From Streptococcus sp. 263_SSPC (lineage in GTDB: Bacteria > Bacillota > Bacilli > Lactobacillales > Aerococcaceae): a stretch of DNA of 64,000 bases. Shown here piece by piece: positions 1 through 7,783 of this stretch. Both the position numbers and the translations under genes were made by a program. The stretch is from assembly GCF_001071995.1 (NCBI RefSeq), contig NZ_JVNU01000021.1:1-64000 (forward strand), read 5' to 3'. A model generated the notes under the pieces. That model was not told the origin of the DNA. It saw nothing but the letters and a program-made list of their open reading frames with translations, and made no database searches. How positions within the stretch are numbered: position 1 is the first letter of the stretch; each line of letters opens with the position of its first letter.

Positions 1-48
1 TCTTTGTTCAGTTTTCAAAGGTCAATCGTTGTTTTGCAACAACTTCTA
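1..48 (-). promoter_or_regulatory. rRNA operon leader (boxA-like), reads off left edge
   Basis: On the minus strand positions 20 to 5 read as the CTTTGAAAACTGAACA-type motif that precedes 16S rRNA in Firmicutes rRNA operons (boxA antitermination region). Together with the strong promoter just upstream this implies an rRNA operon starting beyond position 1. The 16S gene itself is not in the window. Confidence 0.7.
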
Positions 49-49
49 T

Positions 50-78
50 ATCCTATCATAGGACATTTTTACTGTCAA
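50..78 (-). promoter_or_regulatory. rRNA operon promoter (proximal, P2-like)
   Basis: The minus strand shows a consensus -35 TTGACA (73-78), a 17-nt spacer and TAGGAT (50-55) as -10, directly upstream of the boxA-like leader. Confidence 0.75.
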
Positions 79-150
79 CAGATTTCATGTAACTTTTTTA
101 AAGTTTTTTGAAACTGTTTTATAAGCGAACGTTCGCTCAACAGTGATATT

Positions 151-179
151 AATTTATCATAACTGATTATCAATTTCAA
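151..179 (-). promoter_or_regulatory. possible distal rRNA operon promoter (P1-like)
   Basis: The minus strand shows TTGAAA (174-179), 17 nt, then TAAATT (151-156), about 100 nt upstream of the proximal promoter. Tandem promoters are usual for rRNA operons. The -10 is weak, so this is tentative. Confidence 0.4.
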
Positions 180-269
180 CCGATATGATTCAATTTTTAA
201 AAACTTTTTTCAATTTCTTAAAAACCGTAATCAAGTCGGATTTCTTCTATATAAATTCATCTCGATATC

Positions 270-298
270 TTTACAATTTCAGGGAACGCTCGTATAAT
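270..298 (+). promoter_or_regulatory. promoter of tRNA-Thr
   Basis: TTTACA (270-275), a 17-nt spacer and a perfect TATAAT (293-298) end 14 nt before the mature tRNA. Confidence 0.8.
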
Positions 299-312
299 TA
301 TTGATGTAAGAC

Positions 313-385
313 GCCGAAATAGCTCAGTTGGCAGAGCAACGCACTCGTAACGCGTAGGTCGCAGGTTCGACCCCTGTTTTCGGCA
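313..385 (+). tRNA. tRNA-Thr (anticodon CGT)
   Basis: This is a 73-nt cloverleaf. The acceptor arms are GCCGAAA (313-319) and TTTCGGC (378-384) with discriminator A385. The D arm has GCTC/GAGC, the T loop is TTCGACC, and the anticodon CGT is at 346-348. The lowest anticodon-stem pair is an A-C mismatch. CCA is not encoded. It stands alone with its own promoter and terminator, divergent from the rRNA operon. Confidence 0.93.
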
Positions 386-422
386 TACTAAGAATCTTTT
401 CTTCTTTCTTATATTTATGTAG

Positions 423-453
423 AAAAACGGTTGAGTATTACTCAACCGTTTTT
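423..453. terminator. bidirectional terminator of tRNA-Thr and pepT
   Basis: A 13-bp perfect stem (423-435 with 441-453) has A-run and T-run ends. It serves the tRNA on the plus strand and pepT on the minus strand. The pepT stop codon (438-440) lies in the loop. Confidence 0.9.
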
Positions 454-1697
454 CTTTGGACTAATTCAATAATTTTTAATACAACGTTGCTGGCTTTTTG
501 CATGCTTTCGAGAGTTACGAATTCGTATTGCCCATGAAGGTTTTCTGCTCCGGTAAATAAGTTTGGAGTTGGAATTCCTTTATAGGTAATAATACATCCA
601 TCTGTTCCTCCACGGAATGGTTGAATGTCTGGCGTGATGCCACATTCTTTATAAGCCTCAATTGCAACTTCGACCGAAGTCATATCGTCTTTTAAGATTT
701 CATACATATTATAGTATTCATCGTAAATCGTGCATTCGATACGAGGCACATCATACGTTTCATTTTGAGCATCGACGATTTGTTGGAACTGTGCTTTTCT
801 CTCTTCGAATTTCTCCATTGAGTGATCGCGAATAATATATTCCAACTCAACCTTACCAATGTCGCCTGATTGTTTCGATAGCATGAAGTAGCCTTCGTAT
901 CCACTCGTACGTTCTGGCACTTCATCTTCTGGCATACGTGCAAATAGTTTTGCTGCTTCTGCCAAAGCATTCACCATGACATCTTTGGCTTGCCCTGGGT
1001 GAACACTGGTTCCATGAATCGTTACCACCGCGCGAGCCGCATTGAACGTTTCATATTCTAACTTTCCTACCACTCCACTATCTAAAGTGTAGGCAAATTT
1101 TGCAGGCATACGCTGTGCTTTGAAACGGTGTGCGCCTTTTCCGATTTCTTCGTCCGGACCAAACGCTAACCAAATATCGCCATGCGGAATCTCTGGATGC
1201 GCCATTAAGTACAAGCACGCTTCTAATATAGAAACAAGTCCTGCCTTATCGTCGGCACCAAGTAATGTTGTTCCGTCTGTCGTAATTAACGTTTCGCCGA
1301 TGTAGTTCTTCAAACTTGGAAACTCGCTGACGGTCATTACCAAATTTTCCTCGGCATGGAGGACCACATCTTCCCCATTATAATTCTCGTGAATTTGTGG
1401 ATCGATGTTTTCCGCATTGAAATCTGCTGTATCGACGTGGGCGATAAAACCAATCGCAGGCGCCGCGCTTCCTTCTTCCAAGTTACTTGGGAGGAGCGCC
1501 ACTAAGTAGCTATCCTCTGGATCGAGTTCTACTTTTGTAAAGCCGTACTCCACTAACTCGTCACGAAGCATTTCTAAAAATTCCCATTGACTTTTTGTCG
1601 TAGGAATCGTTGTTGATTTTAAATCACTACGCGTATTGATTTTCGCATATCGAATAAATCGTTCTAACATTGTAGGATACATGTTAATAAGAGTCAT
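438..1697 (-). CDS. pepT: peptidase T (tripeptide aminopeptidase)
   Basis: Cytoplasmic zinc aminopeptidase of the M20 family that removes the N-terminal residue from tripeptides and helps release amino acids from imported peptides. At 419 aa it has the usual family length. Visible motifs are the metal-binding AHVDTAD, the LLGADDKAG segment and the FGPDEEIGKGA segment with the catalytic Glu. The first ATG overlaps the end of nusG by 14 nt. The ATG at codon 6 (1682) would start just past the nusG stop and is an alternative; neither has a strong ribosome binding site, so coupling to nusG translation is likely. It is the last gene of rpmG-secE-nusG-pepT and ends inside a bidirectional terminator. 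Confidence 0.9.
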   Translation of the reverse strand: MTLINMYPTMLERFIRYAKINTRSDLKSTTIPTTKSQWEFLEMLRDELVEYGFTKVELDPEDSYLVALLPSNLEEGSAAPAIGFIAHVDTADFNAENIDPQIHENYNGEDVVLHAEENLVMTVSEFPSLKNYIGETLITTDGTTLLGADDKAGLVSILEACLYLMAHPEIPHGDIWLAFGPDEEIGKGAHRFKAQRMPAKFAYTLDSGVVGKLEYETFNAARAVVTIHGTSVHPGQAKDVMVNALAEAAKLFARMPEDEVPERTSGYEGYFMLSKQSGDIGKVELEYIIRDHSMEKFEERKAQFQQIVDAQNETYDVPRIECTIYDEYYNMYEILKDDMTSVEVAIEAYKECGITPDIQPFRGGTDGCIITYKGIPTPNLFTGAENLHGQYEFVTLESMQKASNVVLKIIELVQRKTVE

Positions 1698-2229
1698 CTT
1701 CTTTCACTTGGTGGAACTCTAAGTCTGCAATTGTTTCACGACCGAACATTTCAATCGCCACTTTAATCTTTTGTTTTTCGTGGTCAAGTTCTACTACTTT
1801 ACCGCTCATATCGTTGAAGGCACCTTCTGTAATGATTACGTAGTCTCCAACAGATACGTGTAAATCAACTGGAGCATGAACTTTTTCACCGATGCGTCCT
1901 AAGATAGCTTCTACTTCTTCTGGTAATAATGGAGATGGTTTTGAACCAGCACCGTGTGAACCAACGAATCCAGTTACGCCTGGAGTGTTACGAACAACAT
2001 ACCATGCTTGGTCTGACATCACCATTTCAACTAAAACATAACCTGGGAAAGTTTTTTCAACGGTTGTTTTTGTTTTACCGTCTTTTACTTCTACTTCCTC
2101 TTCTTCAGGCGCAATCACGCGGAAGATGTTTTCTTCCATACCCATGCTTTGGATACGTGATAATAGATTTGATTTTACTTTATTCTCATAACCTGAATAA
2201 GTGTGCAATACATACCATTCTTTTTCCAT
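1684..2229 (-). CDS. nusG: transcription termination/antitermination factor NusG
   Basis: 181-aa NusG. It binds RNA polymerase through the NGN domain (start MEKEWYVLHTYSGYE, PGYVLVEM near residue 65) and ends in a KOW domain (VGDYVIITEGAF, DMSGKVVELD). It affects pausing, Rho-dependent termination and transcription-translation coupling. The reading frame is open 96 nt further upstream, but a strong GGAGGAG site lies 7-8 nt before the ATG at 2229 and the protein aligns with the family from there. An intrinsic-terminator-like hairpin separates it from secE, so part of its expression may be set by readthrough. Confidence 0.95.
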   Translation of the reverse strand: MEKEWYVLHTYSGYENKVKSNLLSRIQSMGMEENIFRVIAPEEEEVEVKDGKTKTTVEKTFPGYVLVEMVMSDQAWYVVRNTPGVTGFVGSHGAGSKPSPLLPEEVEAILGRIGEKVHAPVDLHVSVGDYVIITEGAFNDMSGKVVELDHEKQKIKVAIEMFGRETIADLEFHQVKEDDSY

Positions 2230-2269
2230 TAATACTCCTCCTTGAGTGTTGACAACATTTTTCCATACA

Positions 2270-2297
2270 AAAAAACCTTCATAGGCGAAGGTTTTTT
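2270..2297 (-). terminator. terminator-like hairpin between secE and nusG
   Basis: A perfect 11-bp stem (2270-2280 with 2287-2297) has a 6-nt loop and its own T-run, in the 5' leader of nusG and after the secE stop. No separate nusG promoter is obvious, so it looks like a partial terminator or attenuator inside the operon. Confidence 0.7.
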
Positions 2298-2337
2298 CAA
2301 CTGCTCTTAGTATATCACTAATCACTTTAAAGTACTA

Positions 2338-2508
2338 TTATTTTAAAAGGAATGTAATGAGTTGATGCACTCCATAGTCCACTACTGCAAAGAAGCATAA
2401 TGCAGCAAGTACTGTCATAATTACTGTAATTGTATATTTGTTTACTTCTTTACCTGTTGGCCAAGTAACTTTTTTCATCTCTTTAATTACACTTGATAAA
2501 AAACGCAT
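2338..2508 (-). CDS. secE: preprotein translocase subunit SecE
   Basis: 56-aa single-span SecE that clamps the SecY channel in the membrane. It carries the family signature KEMKKVTWPTGKEV at residues 8-21, followed by one C-terminal hydrophobic helix. The open frame extends upstream to 2589, but that part overlaps rpmG in another frame. GAGGAG lies 7 nt before the ATG at 2508, which fixes the start. It sits in the conserved order rpmG-secE-nusG. Confidence 0.93.
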   Translation of the reverse strand: MRFLSSVIKEMKKVTWPTGKEVNKYTITVIMTVLAALCFFAVVDYGVHQLITFLLK

Positions 2509-2527
2509 TTCGAATCTCCTCTTCCTT

Positions 2528-2680
2528 TTATTTTGTTTCGCGATGTAGTGTTTGTTTGTTGCAATACTTGCAGAATTTTTTGATTTCAAGACGTTCTACT
2601 CGTCGGTTTTGTCCAAGCGTAATCGTGTAGTTTCTTGAACCACATACGCTACAAGCTAACGCCGCTTTTTTCTGAGCCAT
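2528..2680 (-). CDS. rpmG: 50S ribosomal protein L33
   Basis: 50-aa zinc-ribbon form of L33. The four cysteines form the CSVC and CKYC pairs, with the family core YTITLGQN and the C-terminal TLHRETK. It is too short for most ORF cut-offs but is unambiguous. It is the first gene of the operon, 36 nt after a consensus promoter; the Shine-Dalgarno (AAAGTAG) is weak. secE begins 19 nt after its stop. Confidence 0.93.
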   Translation of the reverse strand: MAQKKAALACSVCGSRNYTITLGQNRRVERLEIKKFCKYCNKQTLHRETK

Positions 2681-2716
2681 ATTTTTCACTACTTTCTATA
2701 AATCCATATCTATTTC

Positions 2717-2745
2717 ATCATAAGGAAATGAACCCGCTTTGTCAA
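2717..2745 (-). promoter_or_regulatory. promoter of rpmG-secE-nusG-pepT
   Basis: Perfect TTGACA (2740-2745), 17-nt spacer, TATGAT (2717-2722) on the minus strand. Confidence 0.85.
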
Positions 2746-2861
2746 GTACACACACTAAGTCTAAATAAGACTCCTCCCCTCCTTACACAACACTCTAATA
2801 TCTTCATTCTTATAGATTCAATTGCATTCATCATAAAAAAACAATATTTCTACTATTTATT

Positions 2862-2894
2862 AAAGAAAAAGAGCGCACCTTGCGAGTGCACTCT
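2862..2894 (-). terminator. glnRA terminator
   Basis: A 9-bp stem (2870-2878 with 2886-2894, one G-U) is followed on the minus strand by a T-run, 12 nt after the glnA stop. Confidence 0.85.
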
Positions 2895-2905
2895 CCGTTT
2901 AATTT

Positions 2906-4237
2906 TTAGAATAGTTTCAAGTATTGGTCTAATTCCCATTGTGAAACTTGGCTACGGTAAGCAGCCCATTCGAAACGTTTTGCTTCGATGAAGTTGTCTA
3001 GGATATGACTTCCTAGTGCTGATTGAACAGTTTCGTCTTGTTTCAAGTATTCAATCGCTTCGTTTAATGTTCCTGGTAAATCATCAATTCCTGCTTCCTT
3101 ACGTTCGCGAGCAGACATCGCATAGATGTTGCGGTCGATAGCTGCAGGAACTTCCATTTTTTCTTTAACCCCTTCAAGACCAGCTGTTAAAATCGCAGCC
3201 ATTGCTAAATATGGGTTCGCAGATGGATCCACGCTACGTAATTCGATACGAGTTGAAATACCACGAGATTCTGGAATACGGATTAGCGGTGAACGGTTAC
3301 GTGCAGACCATGCAATATATACAGGCGCTTCATATCCTGGAACTAAACGTTTGTATGAGTTTACGGTTGGGTTACATACGGCAGTTAAAGCTTTGGCATG
3401 TTTCATAACTCCAGCGATGAAGTGACGGCAAGTGTCGCTTAGACGTTGGTCGCCATTTTCGTCAAAGAACGCATTGTTTCCATCTTTATCAAATAATGAT
3501 AGGTTGAAGTGCATTCCGCTACCGGCAATTCCGAATACTGGTTTTGGCATAAATGTCGCATGTAATCCATGTTTACGTGCAATTGTTTTTACAACAAGTT
3601 TAAAAGTTTGGATGTTGTCACAGGCAGCTACTGCATCTGAGTATTTCCAGTCAATTTCGTGTTGACCTGGCGCTACTTCGTGGTGACTTGCTTCGATATC
3701 GAAGCCGATTTTTTCTAATTCAAGAACGATTTCGCGACGGCATTCTTCCCCAAGGTCGATTGGCGCTAAGTCGAAATAACTTCCTTGGTCGTTTCCTTCA
3801 AGGGTTGGTTCGCCATTTTCATCCATTTTGAATAAGAAGAACTCTGGCTCTGGCCCTAAGTTGAAGTTTGAGAAACCTAATTCTTTCATTTCGTTTAACA
3901 CGCGTTTTAAGTTTGAACGAGGGTCTCCGGCAAACGGAGTTCCGTCTGGTTTGTAAACATCACAGATTAAACGTGCGATGGTACCGTGTTTGCTGCTCCA
4001 TGGGAATACTACCCAAGTTGAAAGGTCTGGATATAAGTACATATCACTTTCTTCGATACGAACGAATCCTTCGATTGAAGAACCGTCAAACATCATTTTG
4101 TTGGCCAACACTTTATCTAATTGTGTAATTGGCACTTCCACGTTTTTAATGGTTCCTAGAATATCCGTGAAGATTAATCGTAAGTAACGAACATCTTTCT
4201 CTTCTACCTGTCTTCTAATTTCTTCATGTGTAATCAT
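2906..4237 (-). CDS. glnA: glutamine synthetase type I
   Basis: 443-aa GSI enzyme that makes glutamine from glutamate, ammonia and ATP; dodecameric in the cytoplasm. Seen: N-terminal beta-grasp domain with the [10 protein letters not shown] loop, GPEPEFFLF metal-site strand, [10 protein letters not shown] with the ammonium/His region, and NSYKRLVPG. The length matches the feedback-inhibited GSI-alpha form of Bacillus and lactobacilli, which also works as co-regulator of GlnR. The frame is open 90 nt upstream, but AGGAGG lies 8 nt before the ATG at 4237. It follows glnR by 10 nt and is co-transcribed under the GlnR operator. Confidence 0.96.
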   Translation of the reverse strand: MITHEEIRRQVEEKDVRYLRLIFTDILGTIKNVEVPITQLDKVLANKMMFDGSSIEGFVRIEESDMYLYPDLSTWVVFPWSSKHGTIARLICDVYKPDGTPFAGDPRSNLKRVLNEMKELGFSNFNLGPEPEFFLFKMDENGEPTLEGNDQGSYFDLAPIDLGEECRREIVLELEKIGFDIEASHHEVAPGQHEIDWKYSDAVAACDNIQTFKLVVKTIARKHGLHATFMPKPVFGIAGSGMHFNLSLFDKDGNNAFFDENGDQRLSDTCRHFIAGVMKHAKALTAVCNPTVNSYKRLVPGYEAPVYIAWSARNRSPLIRIPESRGISTRIELRSVDPSANPYLAMAAILTAGLEGVKEKMEVPAAIDRNIYAMSARERKEAGIDDLPGTLNEAIEYLKQDETVQSALGSHILDNFIEAKRFEWAAYRSQVSQWELDQYLKLF

Positions 4238-4247
4238 TGGCTTCCTC

Positions 4248-4613
4248 CTATAAGTTCCATTTTTCTCCGCCAGAATAGCGGCTAATATGCATAATCTCGT
4301 CGTAGAAGATTCGTCGGACATCCTCATCCGTCAGCGCTTCTTTCACGCTCTCCTTCGTTACGGGATTTGTATTCTTATTGAAAATCTTCTGAATTGCCAT
4401 GATGGTTAATCCCTCGGCTAGATAATCTTTAATTTCCAATAAGCGATCGACATCATTCAAGGAATACATGCGGCGGTTCGTCTCAGAACGTTCCGGGATG
4501 ACCAAGCGCTGTTCTTCATAATATCGAATTTGTCGTGCAGATAAATCGGTCAGCTTCATTACTGTTCCGATTGGAAAGACGGCTAGTGAACGTCGTAATT
4601 CCTTTTCACCCAT
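4248..4613 (-). CDS. glnR: MerR-family nitrogen regulator GlnR
   Basis: 121-aa repressor with an N-terminal MerR winged helix ([23 protein letters not shown], about residues 13-35) and a short C-terminal tail that in the family senses feedback-inhibited glutamine synthetase. It represses glnRA and ammonium or glutamine uptake genes under nitrogen excess. A strong GGAGGAAG site precedes the ATG. A perfect GlnR box lies upstream of its promoter, indicating autoregulation. Confidence 0.95.
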   Translation of the reverse strand: MGEKELRRSLAVFPIGTVMKLTDLSARQIRYYEEQRLVIPERSETNRRMYSLNDVDRLLEIKDYLAEGLTIMAIQKIFNKNTNPVTKESVKEALTDEDVRRIFYDEIMHISRYSGGEKWNL

Positions 4614-4636
4614 CTGTCTTCCTCCTTTATAGGGTT

Positions 4637-4666
4637 ATTGTAAATAACGGTTGAATCTTTTGTCAA
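4637..4666 (-). promoter_or_regulatory. glnRA promoter
   Basis: TTGACA (4661-4666), 18-nt spacer, TACAAT (4637-4642) on the minus strand. Confidence 0.75.
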
Positions 4667-4684
4667 AACTGCCCTTACCTCTTA

Positions 4685-4701
4685 TGTCATATAATATAAC
4701 A
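4685..4701 (-). promoter_or_regulatory. GlnR operator
   Basis: The 17-nt site matches the TGTNA-N7-TNACA consensus exactly (TGTTA, 7 nt, TGACA), centred about 30 nt upstream of the -35 box of glnRA. Confidence 0.85.
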
Positions 4702-4703
4702 TG

Positions 4704-4759
4704 AAAAATGGGGTATTGTCCCAGTTAAGCTTTCGGTAGCTGAGATAATACCCCATTTT
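4704..4759 (-). terminator. large terminator upstream of glnR
   Basis: A 13-bp stem (4704-4717 with 4747-4759) encloses a smaller AGCT hairpin and has T-runs. It ends transcripts from the lipoprotein gene at 5029-6606, about 270 nt after its stop. It is nearly symmetric and could act in both directions. Confidence 0.8.
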
Positions 4760-4858
4760 ATGGTTTTGTGTGCTGTAGTATTTGTTATTTTTGAGATCTT
4801 TTGTTACTTAATCGACTCCTGATTGTCGTCTATTGTTTGAACGGTCTCATTGACTTAG

Positions 4859-5002
4859 TATTTTGGTGGTCTCACCCCTTTCCGTCTAAATTACTTTTAC
4901 CCTCTTGAATCATCTTTATTCCATAGTGTTCCACCTCACTTATTATTGGGCTCATTTCAATGTCATCATTTGTCTTCATATTTTGGTGGACTCACCCCTT
5001 TC
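4859..5002 (-). repeat. 24-bp direct repeat pair with 120-bp period
   Basis: Positions 4859-4882 and 4979-5002 are identical except for one base and exactly 120 bp apart. On the minus strand each copy reads GAAAGGGGTGAG followed by CCACCAAAATA, so each contains a Shine-Dalgarno-like AAGGGGTGAG and a short GGTG/CACC inverted repeat. They lie between the surface-lipoprotein stop codon and its terminator. Confidence 0.7.
4872..4979 (-). CDS. possible 35-aa small protein
   Basis: An ATG at 4979 follows the AAGGGGTGAG of the first repeat copy by about 11 nt and opens a 35-codon frame, rich in charged residues, that ends with the TGA inside the second repeat copy. I do not recognise the product. 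The placement between two copies of a ribosome-binding-site-like repeat is the main argument for translation. The second copy has ATA in place of the start codon, as if a duplicated unit had decayed. It may equally be a chance frame in a 3' untranslated region. Confidence 0.3.
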   Translation of the reverse strand: MKTNDDIEMSPIISEVEHYGIKMIQEGKSNLDGKG

Positions 5003-5028
5003 ACGGTTCTTAAACATTATTATCAGTG

Positions 5029-6606
5029 TTATCTGCCACGAGGGCCACTACCTTGTCCCGGTTGTCCTCCTGGGCCTCCTTGACCTGGTTGTCCGCCGCC
5101 TCCAGGGCCACCTTGTCCAGGTCCGCCACCGATATTAGCTGCTTGTTTAGAAGCTGTTGCAGTTGTTGAGTTTGATCCGACTTTAATTGTATATTTTTCG
5201 CCGTCTTTAATATCTGGACTACTGATTAATACTGTCGAGAACGACTTAGAAGCTTTTAGGCTTGCGACTGTTTTACCAGAAGAGTCGACTACTTCAACAG
5301 TTGTTCCAGCCGTTCCTTGAACACTTGCCATTAGGAAAGCTTGACTAGAGTCGCTACCGAATCCCATTGTCATTTGTCCATTGTCGACAAAGAGTACAGT
5401 ACCACCGTTTAGTTTTGCGTTGTCGTCATAGTCAAGAGCTGCGTTGGCTCCGCTTGTTGGACCATTGACAACGACTGTTCCGCCGTTAATTTCAATTGAC
5501 CCATTGGCATCAAGGCCGTCCCCTTCAGCGTCTACCGTTAATGTTCCGCCGTCGATGACAATCTTCACATCGCCTGCTTGATTTAAGTTTTTCGCATTTG
5601 CGGCTTCAGATTTTACTTTCTTCGTTTGTTGACCTGGGCCTTGCTCATCAGATGATTCTAACGTCCAATCTTTTGCGTTCAATCCATCATCAGAAGATTT
5701 CACGGTAATCGTTCCACCAACTTGATGAATTAAGCGTGCCTCAAGCCCTTCTTCACTCTTTTGAACGTCGATAGTTGCGCCTTCGTCAATCAGCATCGTA
5801 TTCGAAGCGTTAATTCCATCGTCGCCAGCGTTCACTGTGATAGTTGTATTCACTAAGTAAACATTTCCTAGCAATACATCATCCTCATTGTCTGAGTGGA
5901 TACCATCTTCATCGGCAGTTAAGTTTAATGTCGCACCCGATATGTTCACGAAGTCATTGGCTGCAATCCCGTGCTTTTTCGCGGTTGTTGTGACTGTCGC
6001 ATCCACAATACGAATGCCATCTTTTGATTTAATCGCATTGCTTGCGGCACCATTCACGGTTAGTGAACCTTTACCGTTAATTGTCAAGTCGCTATCTGAG
6101 TAGATGGCTCCTTTGACCGTTGACGTTGATTCATCGGACACTTCATTTTTCGTTCCTTCGGCTAATGTTAAAATCACTTTTTTAGCCGAATCGACGAGTA
6201 ATGGAGCTTCCGTATTCTTCAACGTCGCATTCTTGAAGACGATTTGTACTTCATCTTCCTTAGCTGCTGCCACTTTCAATTGGACTTTCGAAGCCGTTCC
6301 TTCAACGATATACGTTCCTGACGCGGTAATTTCTACCGTACTTCCATTCACCGTTACGCCATCTCCTGAAACAGTAGCTGTCGTTCCTTGAAGCGAAATT
6401 TTTGAAGCCTTACTTTCGTCGTAAGTTGCTGTTAAGTCGCTTGCTTCAAAATAAGAAGCAGTCTGCGTAGTTGAAGTTGTTGATGTCTTAGTTGTTGTTT
6501 GAGTGTGGGTATCAGCTTGGCTTAATACGCTTTGCGATCCGCAAGCGGCCAAACCTAGAGAGATAAATAACGTTGTTGTTAATAACCATTGTCTTTTATT
6601 TTCCAT
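5029..6606 (-). CDS. surface lipoprotein with carbohydrate-binding (DUF4353-like) beta-helix
   Basis: 525-aa exported lipoprotein. The signal peptide has the lipobox LAAC (Cys at about 22), then comes a Thr/Ser-rich linker and a long array of strand-turn repeats (DDGINASN, DDGLNAKD, GDGLDANG, motifs of the type INGGTV). This is typical of the carbohydrate-binding domain-containing family and predicts a right-handed beta-helix. The last 35 residues are a Gly/Pro/Gln low-complexity tail (GGPGQ repeats). It has its own promoter with a CiaR-type direct repeat, shared in exact geometry with the related-looking gene at 8881-10245. The ligand is unknown. Family assignment is from the repeat pattern; function is inference. 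Confidence 0.75.
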   Translation of the reverse strand: MENKRQWLLTTTLFISLGLAACGSQSVLSQADTHTQTTTKTSTTSTTQTASYFEASDLTATYDESKASKISLQGTTATVSGDGVTVNGSTVEITASGTYIVEGTASKVQLKVAAAKEDEVQIVFKNATLKNTEAPLLVDSAKKVILTLAEGTKNEVSDESTSTVKGAIYSDSDLTINGKGSLTVNGAASNAIKSKDGIRIVDATVTTTAKKHGIAANDFVNISGATLNLTADEDGIHSDNEDDVLLGNVYLVNTTITVNAGDDGINASNTMLIDEGATIDVQKSEEGLEARLIHQVGGTITVKSSDDGLNAKDWTLESSDEQGPGQQTKKVKSEAANAKNLNQAGDVKIVIDGGTLTVDAEGDGLDANGSIEINGGTVVVNGPTSGANAALDYDDNAKLNGGTVLFVDNGQMTMGFGSDSSQAFLMASVQGTAGTTVEVVDSSGKTVASLKASKSFSTVLISSPDIKDGEKYTIKVGSNSTTATASKQAANIGGGPGQGGPGGGGQPGQGGPGGQPGQGSGPRGR

Positions 6607-6640
6607 CTCGTTCTCCTCGATTTCTTTTCTTGATGGTTTT

Positions 6641-6672
6641 AGTATACGAAGCGAACTTAAAATGAACTTAAA
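6641..6672 (-). promoter_or_regulatory. CiaR-type operator and promoter of the 5029-6606 gene
   Basis: On the minus strand TTTAAG (6667-6672), 5 nt, TTTAAG (6656-6661), then 9 nt and -10 TATACT (6641-6646). There is no consensus -35; the repeat occupies that position, as expected for an activator-dependent promoter. The same arrangement is found at 10289-10320 and 13421-13452. Confidence 0.75.
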
Positions 6673-6707
6673 ACAAAAAATAACCCATGGAAAATTTATC
6701 CATGAGT
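6673..6707 (-). terminator. terminator of YehR-like lipoprotein gene
   Basis: An 8-bp stem (6683-6690 with 6700-6707) is followed on the minus strand by a T-run, immediately after the stop at 6715 and abutting the CiaR-type operator. Confidence 0.75.
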
Positions 6708-6714
6708 CATTTCG

Positions 6715-7176
6715 TTATTTCTTTTGTTCTGTATATCCGTGTTGTAGCACAGCTTCTTTACTCTTAGAGAAGGATACCTTACCTCCATCTTCTGTTAAGA
6801 AACCCCTTTGAACAAGGCTTTTAAAGAATACACTGTTGCTTTCTTTAATTTTCGACAACTGAATTTTCGTTAAGTCGACTTCCACCGAAAAGATGTCTTT
6901 GCCATCTTTTTCTGTAATCGAAGTCACAACTCCATCAATCCCCTTAATCTCGTTAAAGAGTTCTTCGTTTTCCTTACGAGCCATAGTGAATTCAGAAGAC
7001 TGATTCAATTCGGTCTTAATCTTTGTCACGGTATCTTTATTTTTATCATACGTATACGTCACAAAAAAATCTGCGTTATCTAATTTTTGAACGAAAGTTG
7101 CAGTCTCTTGTGAAGCACAACCCACTAAAATAAGAACCAAACCTAACCCCATCAAAATTGAAAGTAATTTTTTCAT
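6715..7176 (-). CDS. YehR-like lipoprotein (DUF1307)
   Basis: 153-aa lipoprotein with signal peptide and lipobox LVGC (Cys20), then a compact domain with the YTYDKNKDTVTKIK core seen in YehR/DUF1307 lipoproteins, found singly or in tandem in enterococci and streptococci. Role unknown. It is clearly paralogous to the next gene upstream (7310-7771): same length, same GIDGVVTS and GFLTEDG segments, so a local duplication. It ends in its own terminator and is separated from the upstream copy by another terminator, so the two may be transcribed separately. Confidence 0.8.
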   Translation of the reverse strand: MKKLLSILMGLGLVLILVGCASQETATFVQKLDNADFFVTYTYDKNKDTVTKIKTELNQSSEFTMARKENEELFNEIKGIDGVVTSITEKDGKDIFSVEVDLTKIQLSKIKESNSVFFKSLVQRGFLTEDGGKVSFSKSKEAVLQHGYTEQKK

Positions 7177-7264
7177 GCAAGTCTCCTCCTTTTTGATTTC
7201 ATTATATGTAGCAAAAAAATGATTGTCAACGCGAATAAGAGTAACTCATAATTAATAGTTTAAT

Positions 7265-7301
7265 TCAAAAAAGACTTGAACAAATCACTGTTCAAGTCTT
7301 T
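7265..7301 (-). terminator. terminator of second YehR-like gene
   Basis: A 12-bp stem (7270-7281 with 7289-7300) with T-run on the minus strand follows the stop at 7310. Confidence 0.85.
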
Positions 7302-7309
7302 TCATGTCA

Positions 7310-7771
7310 TTATTTCGTTTGTTCTGTCATTCCTCGTTTTAGTGCAACTTCTTTACTCTTAGAGAAAGATGCATGATCTCCGTCTTCTGTTAAGAAACCA
7401 CTTTGAACAAGACCTGTAAAGAAGTAGTTGTTACTTTCTTTAAGTTTTGAGAACTTATATTTCGTTAAGTCGATTTCAGCTGATGAGATAAGTTTGCCAT
7501 CTTTTTCTGTCAGTGAAGTCACAACTCCATCAATTCCTTTAATCTCTTCAAAGAGTTTTTCGTTATCCTTACGAGCCTCAGTGTGTTCAGCAGGCTCATT
7601 CGTTTCGATTTTAATCTTTGTCACGGTATCAGTCTTTTTATCATACGTATAAACTAAAGTTACGTCCGTATCGCCTGATTTTTGAGTAAAAGTCGCAGTT
7701 TCTTGCGAACTACAACCTACTAATAGAAATAGGAAGCTAATTCCAAAAATGATTTGAAAGAATTTTTTCAT
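7310..7771 (-). CDS. YehR-like lipoprotein (DUF1307), paralogue
   Basis: 153-aa paralogue of the 6715-7176 product with lipobox LVGC (Cys20), the VYTYDKKTDTVTKIK core and the conserved GIDGVVTSLTEKDGK segment. It begins 12 nt after the stop of the coiled-coil membrane protein gene (7784-8716), so those two are most likely one transcript. Predicted to be anchored on the outer face of the membrane. Function not known. Confidence 0.8.
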   Translation of the reverse strand: MKKFFQIIFGISFLFLLVGCSSQETATFTQKSGDTDVTLVYTYDKKTDTVTKIKIETNEPAEHTEARKDNEKLFEEIKGIDGVVTSLTEKDGKLISSAEIDLTKYKFSKLKESNNYFFTGLVQSGFLTEDGDHASFSKSKEVALKRGMTEQTK

Positions 7772-7783
7772 TGATTTCCTCGC

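Noticed and set aside
2338-2589. 83-aa version of SecE starting at 2589
   Set aside because: The extra 27 residues come from the rpmG sequence in another frame; the strong ribosome binding site is before 2508.
4763-5028. Riboswitch between the lipoprotein gene and glnR
   Set aside because: The region is downstream of one gene and beyond the glnR promoter and terminator, so it is not in a leader; only the direct repeats stand out.
5888-6391. Plus-strand open frames opposite the lipoprotein gene
   Set aside because: Shadows of a Thr/Ser/Asp-rich repeat gene; no ribosome binding sites and Val/Ser/Phe-biased composition typical of antisense frames. The same applies to antisense frames over the 7784-8716, kdgT and ftsH genes.
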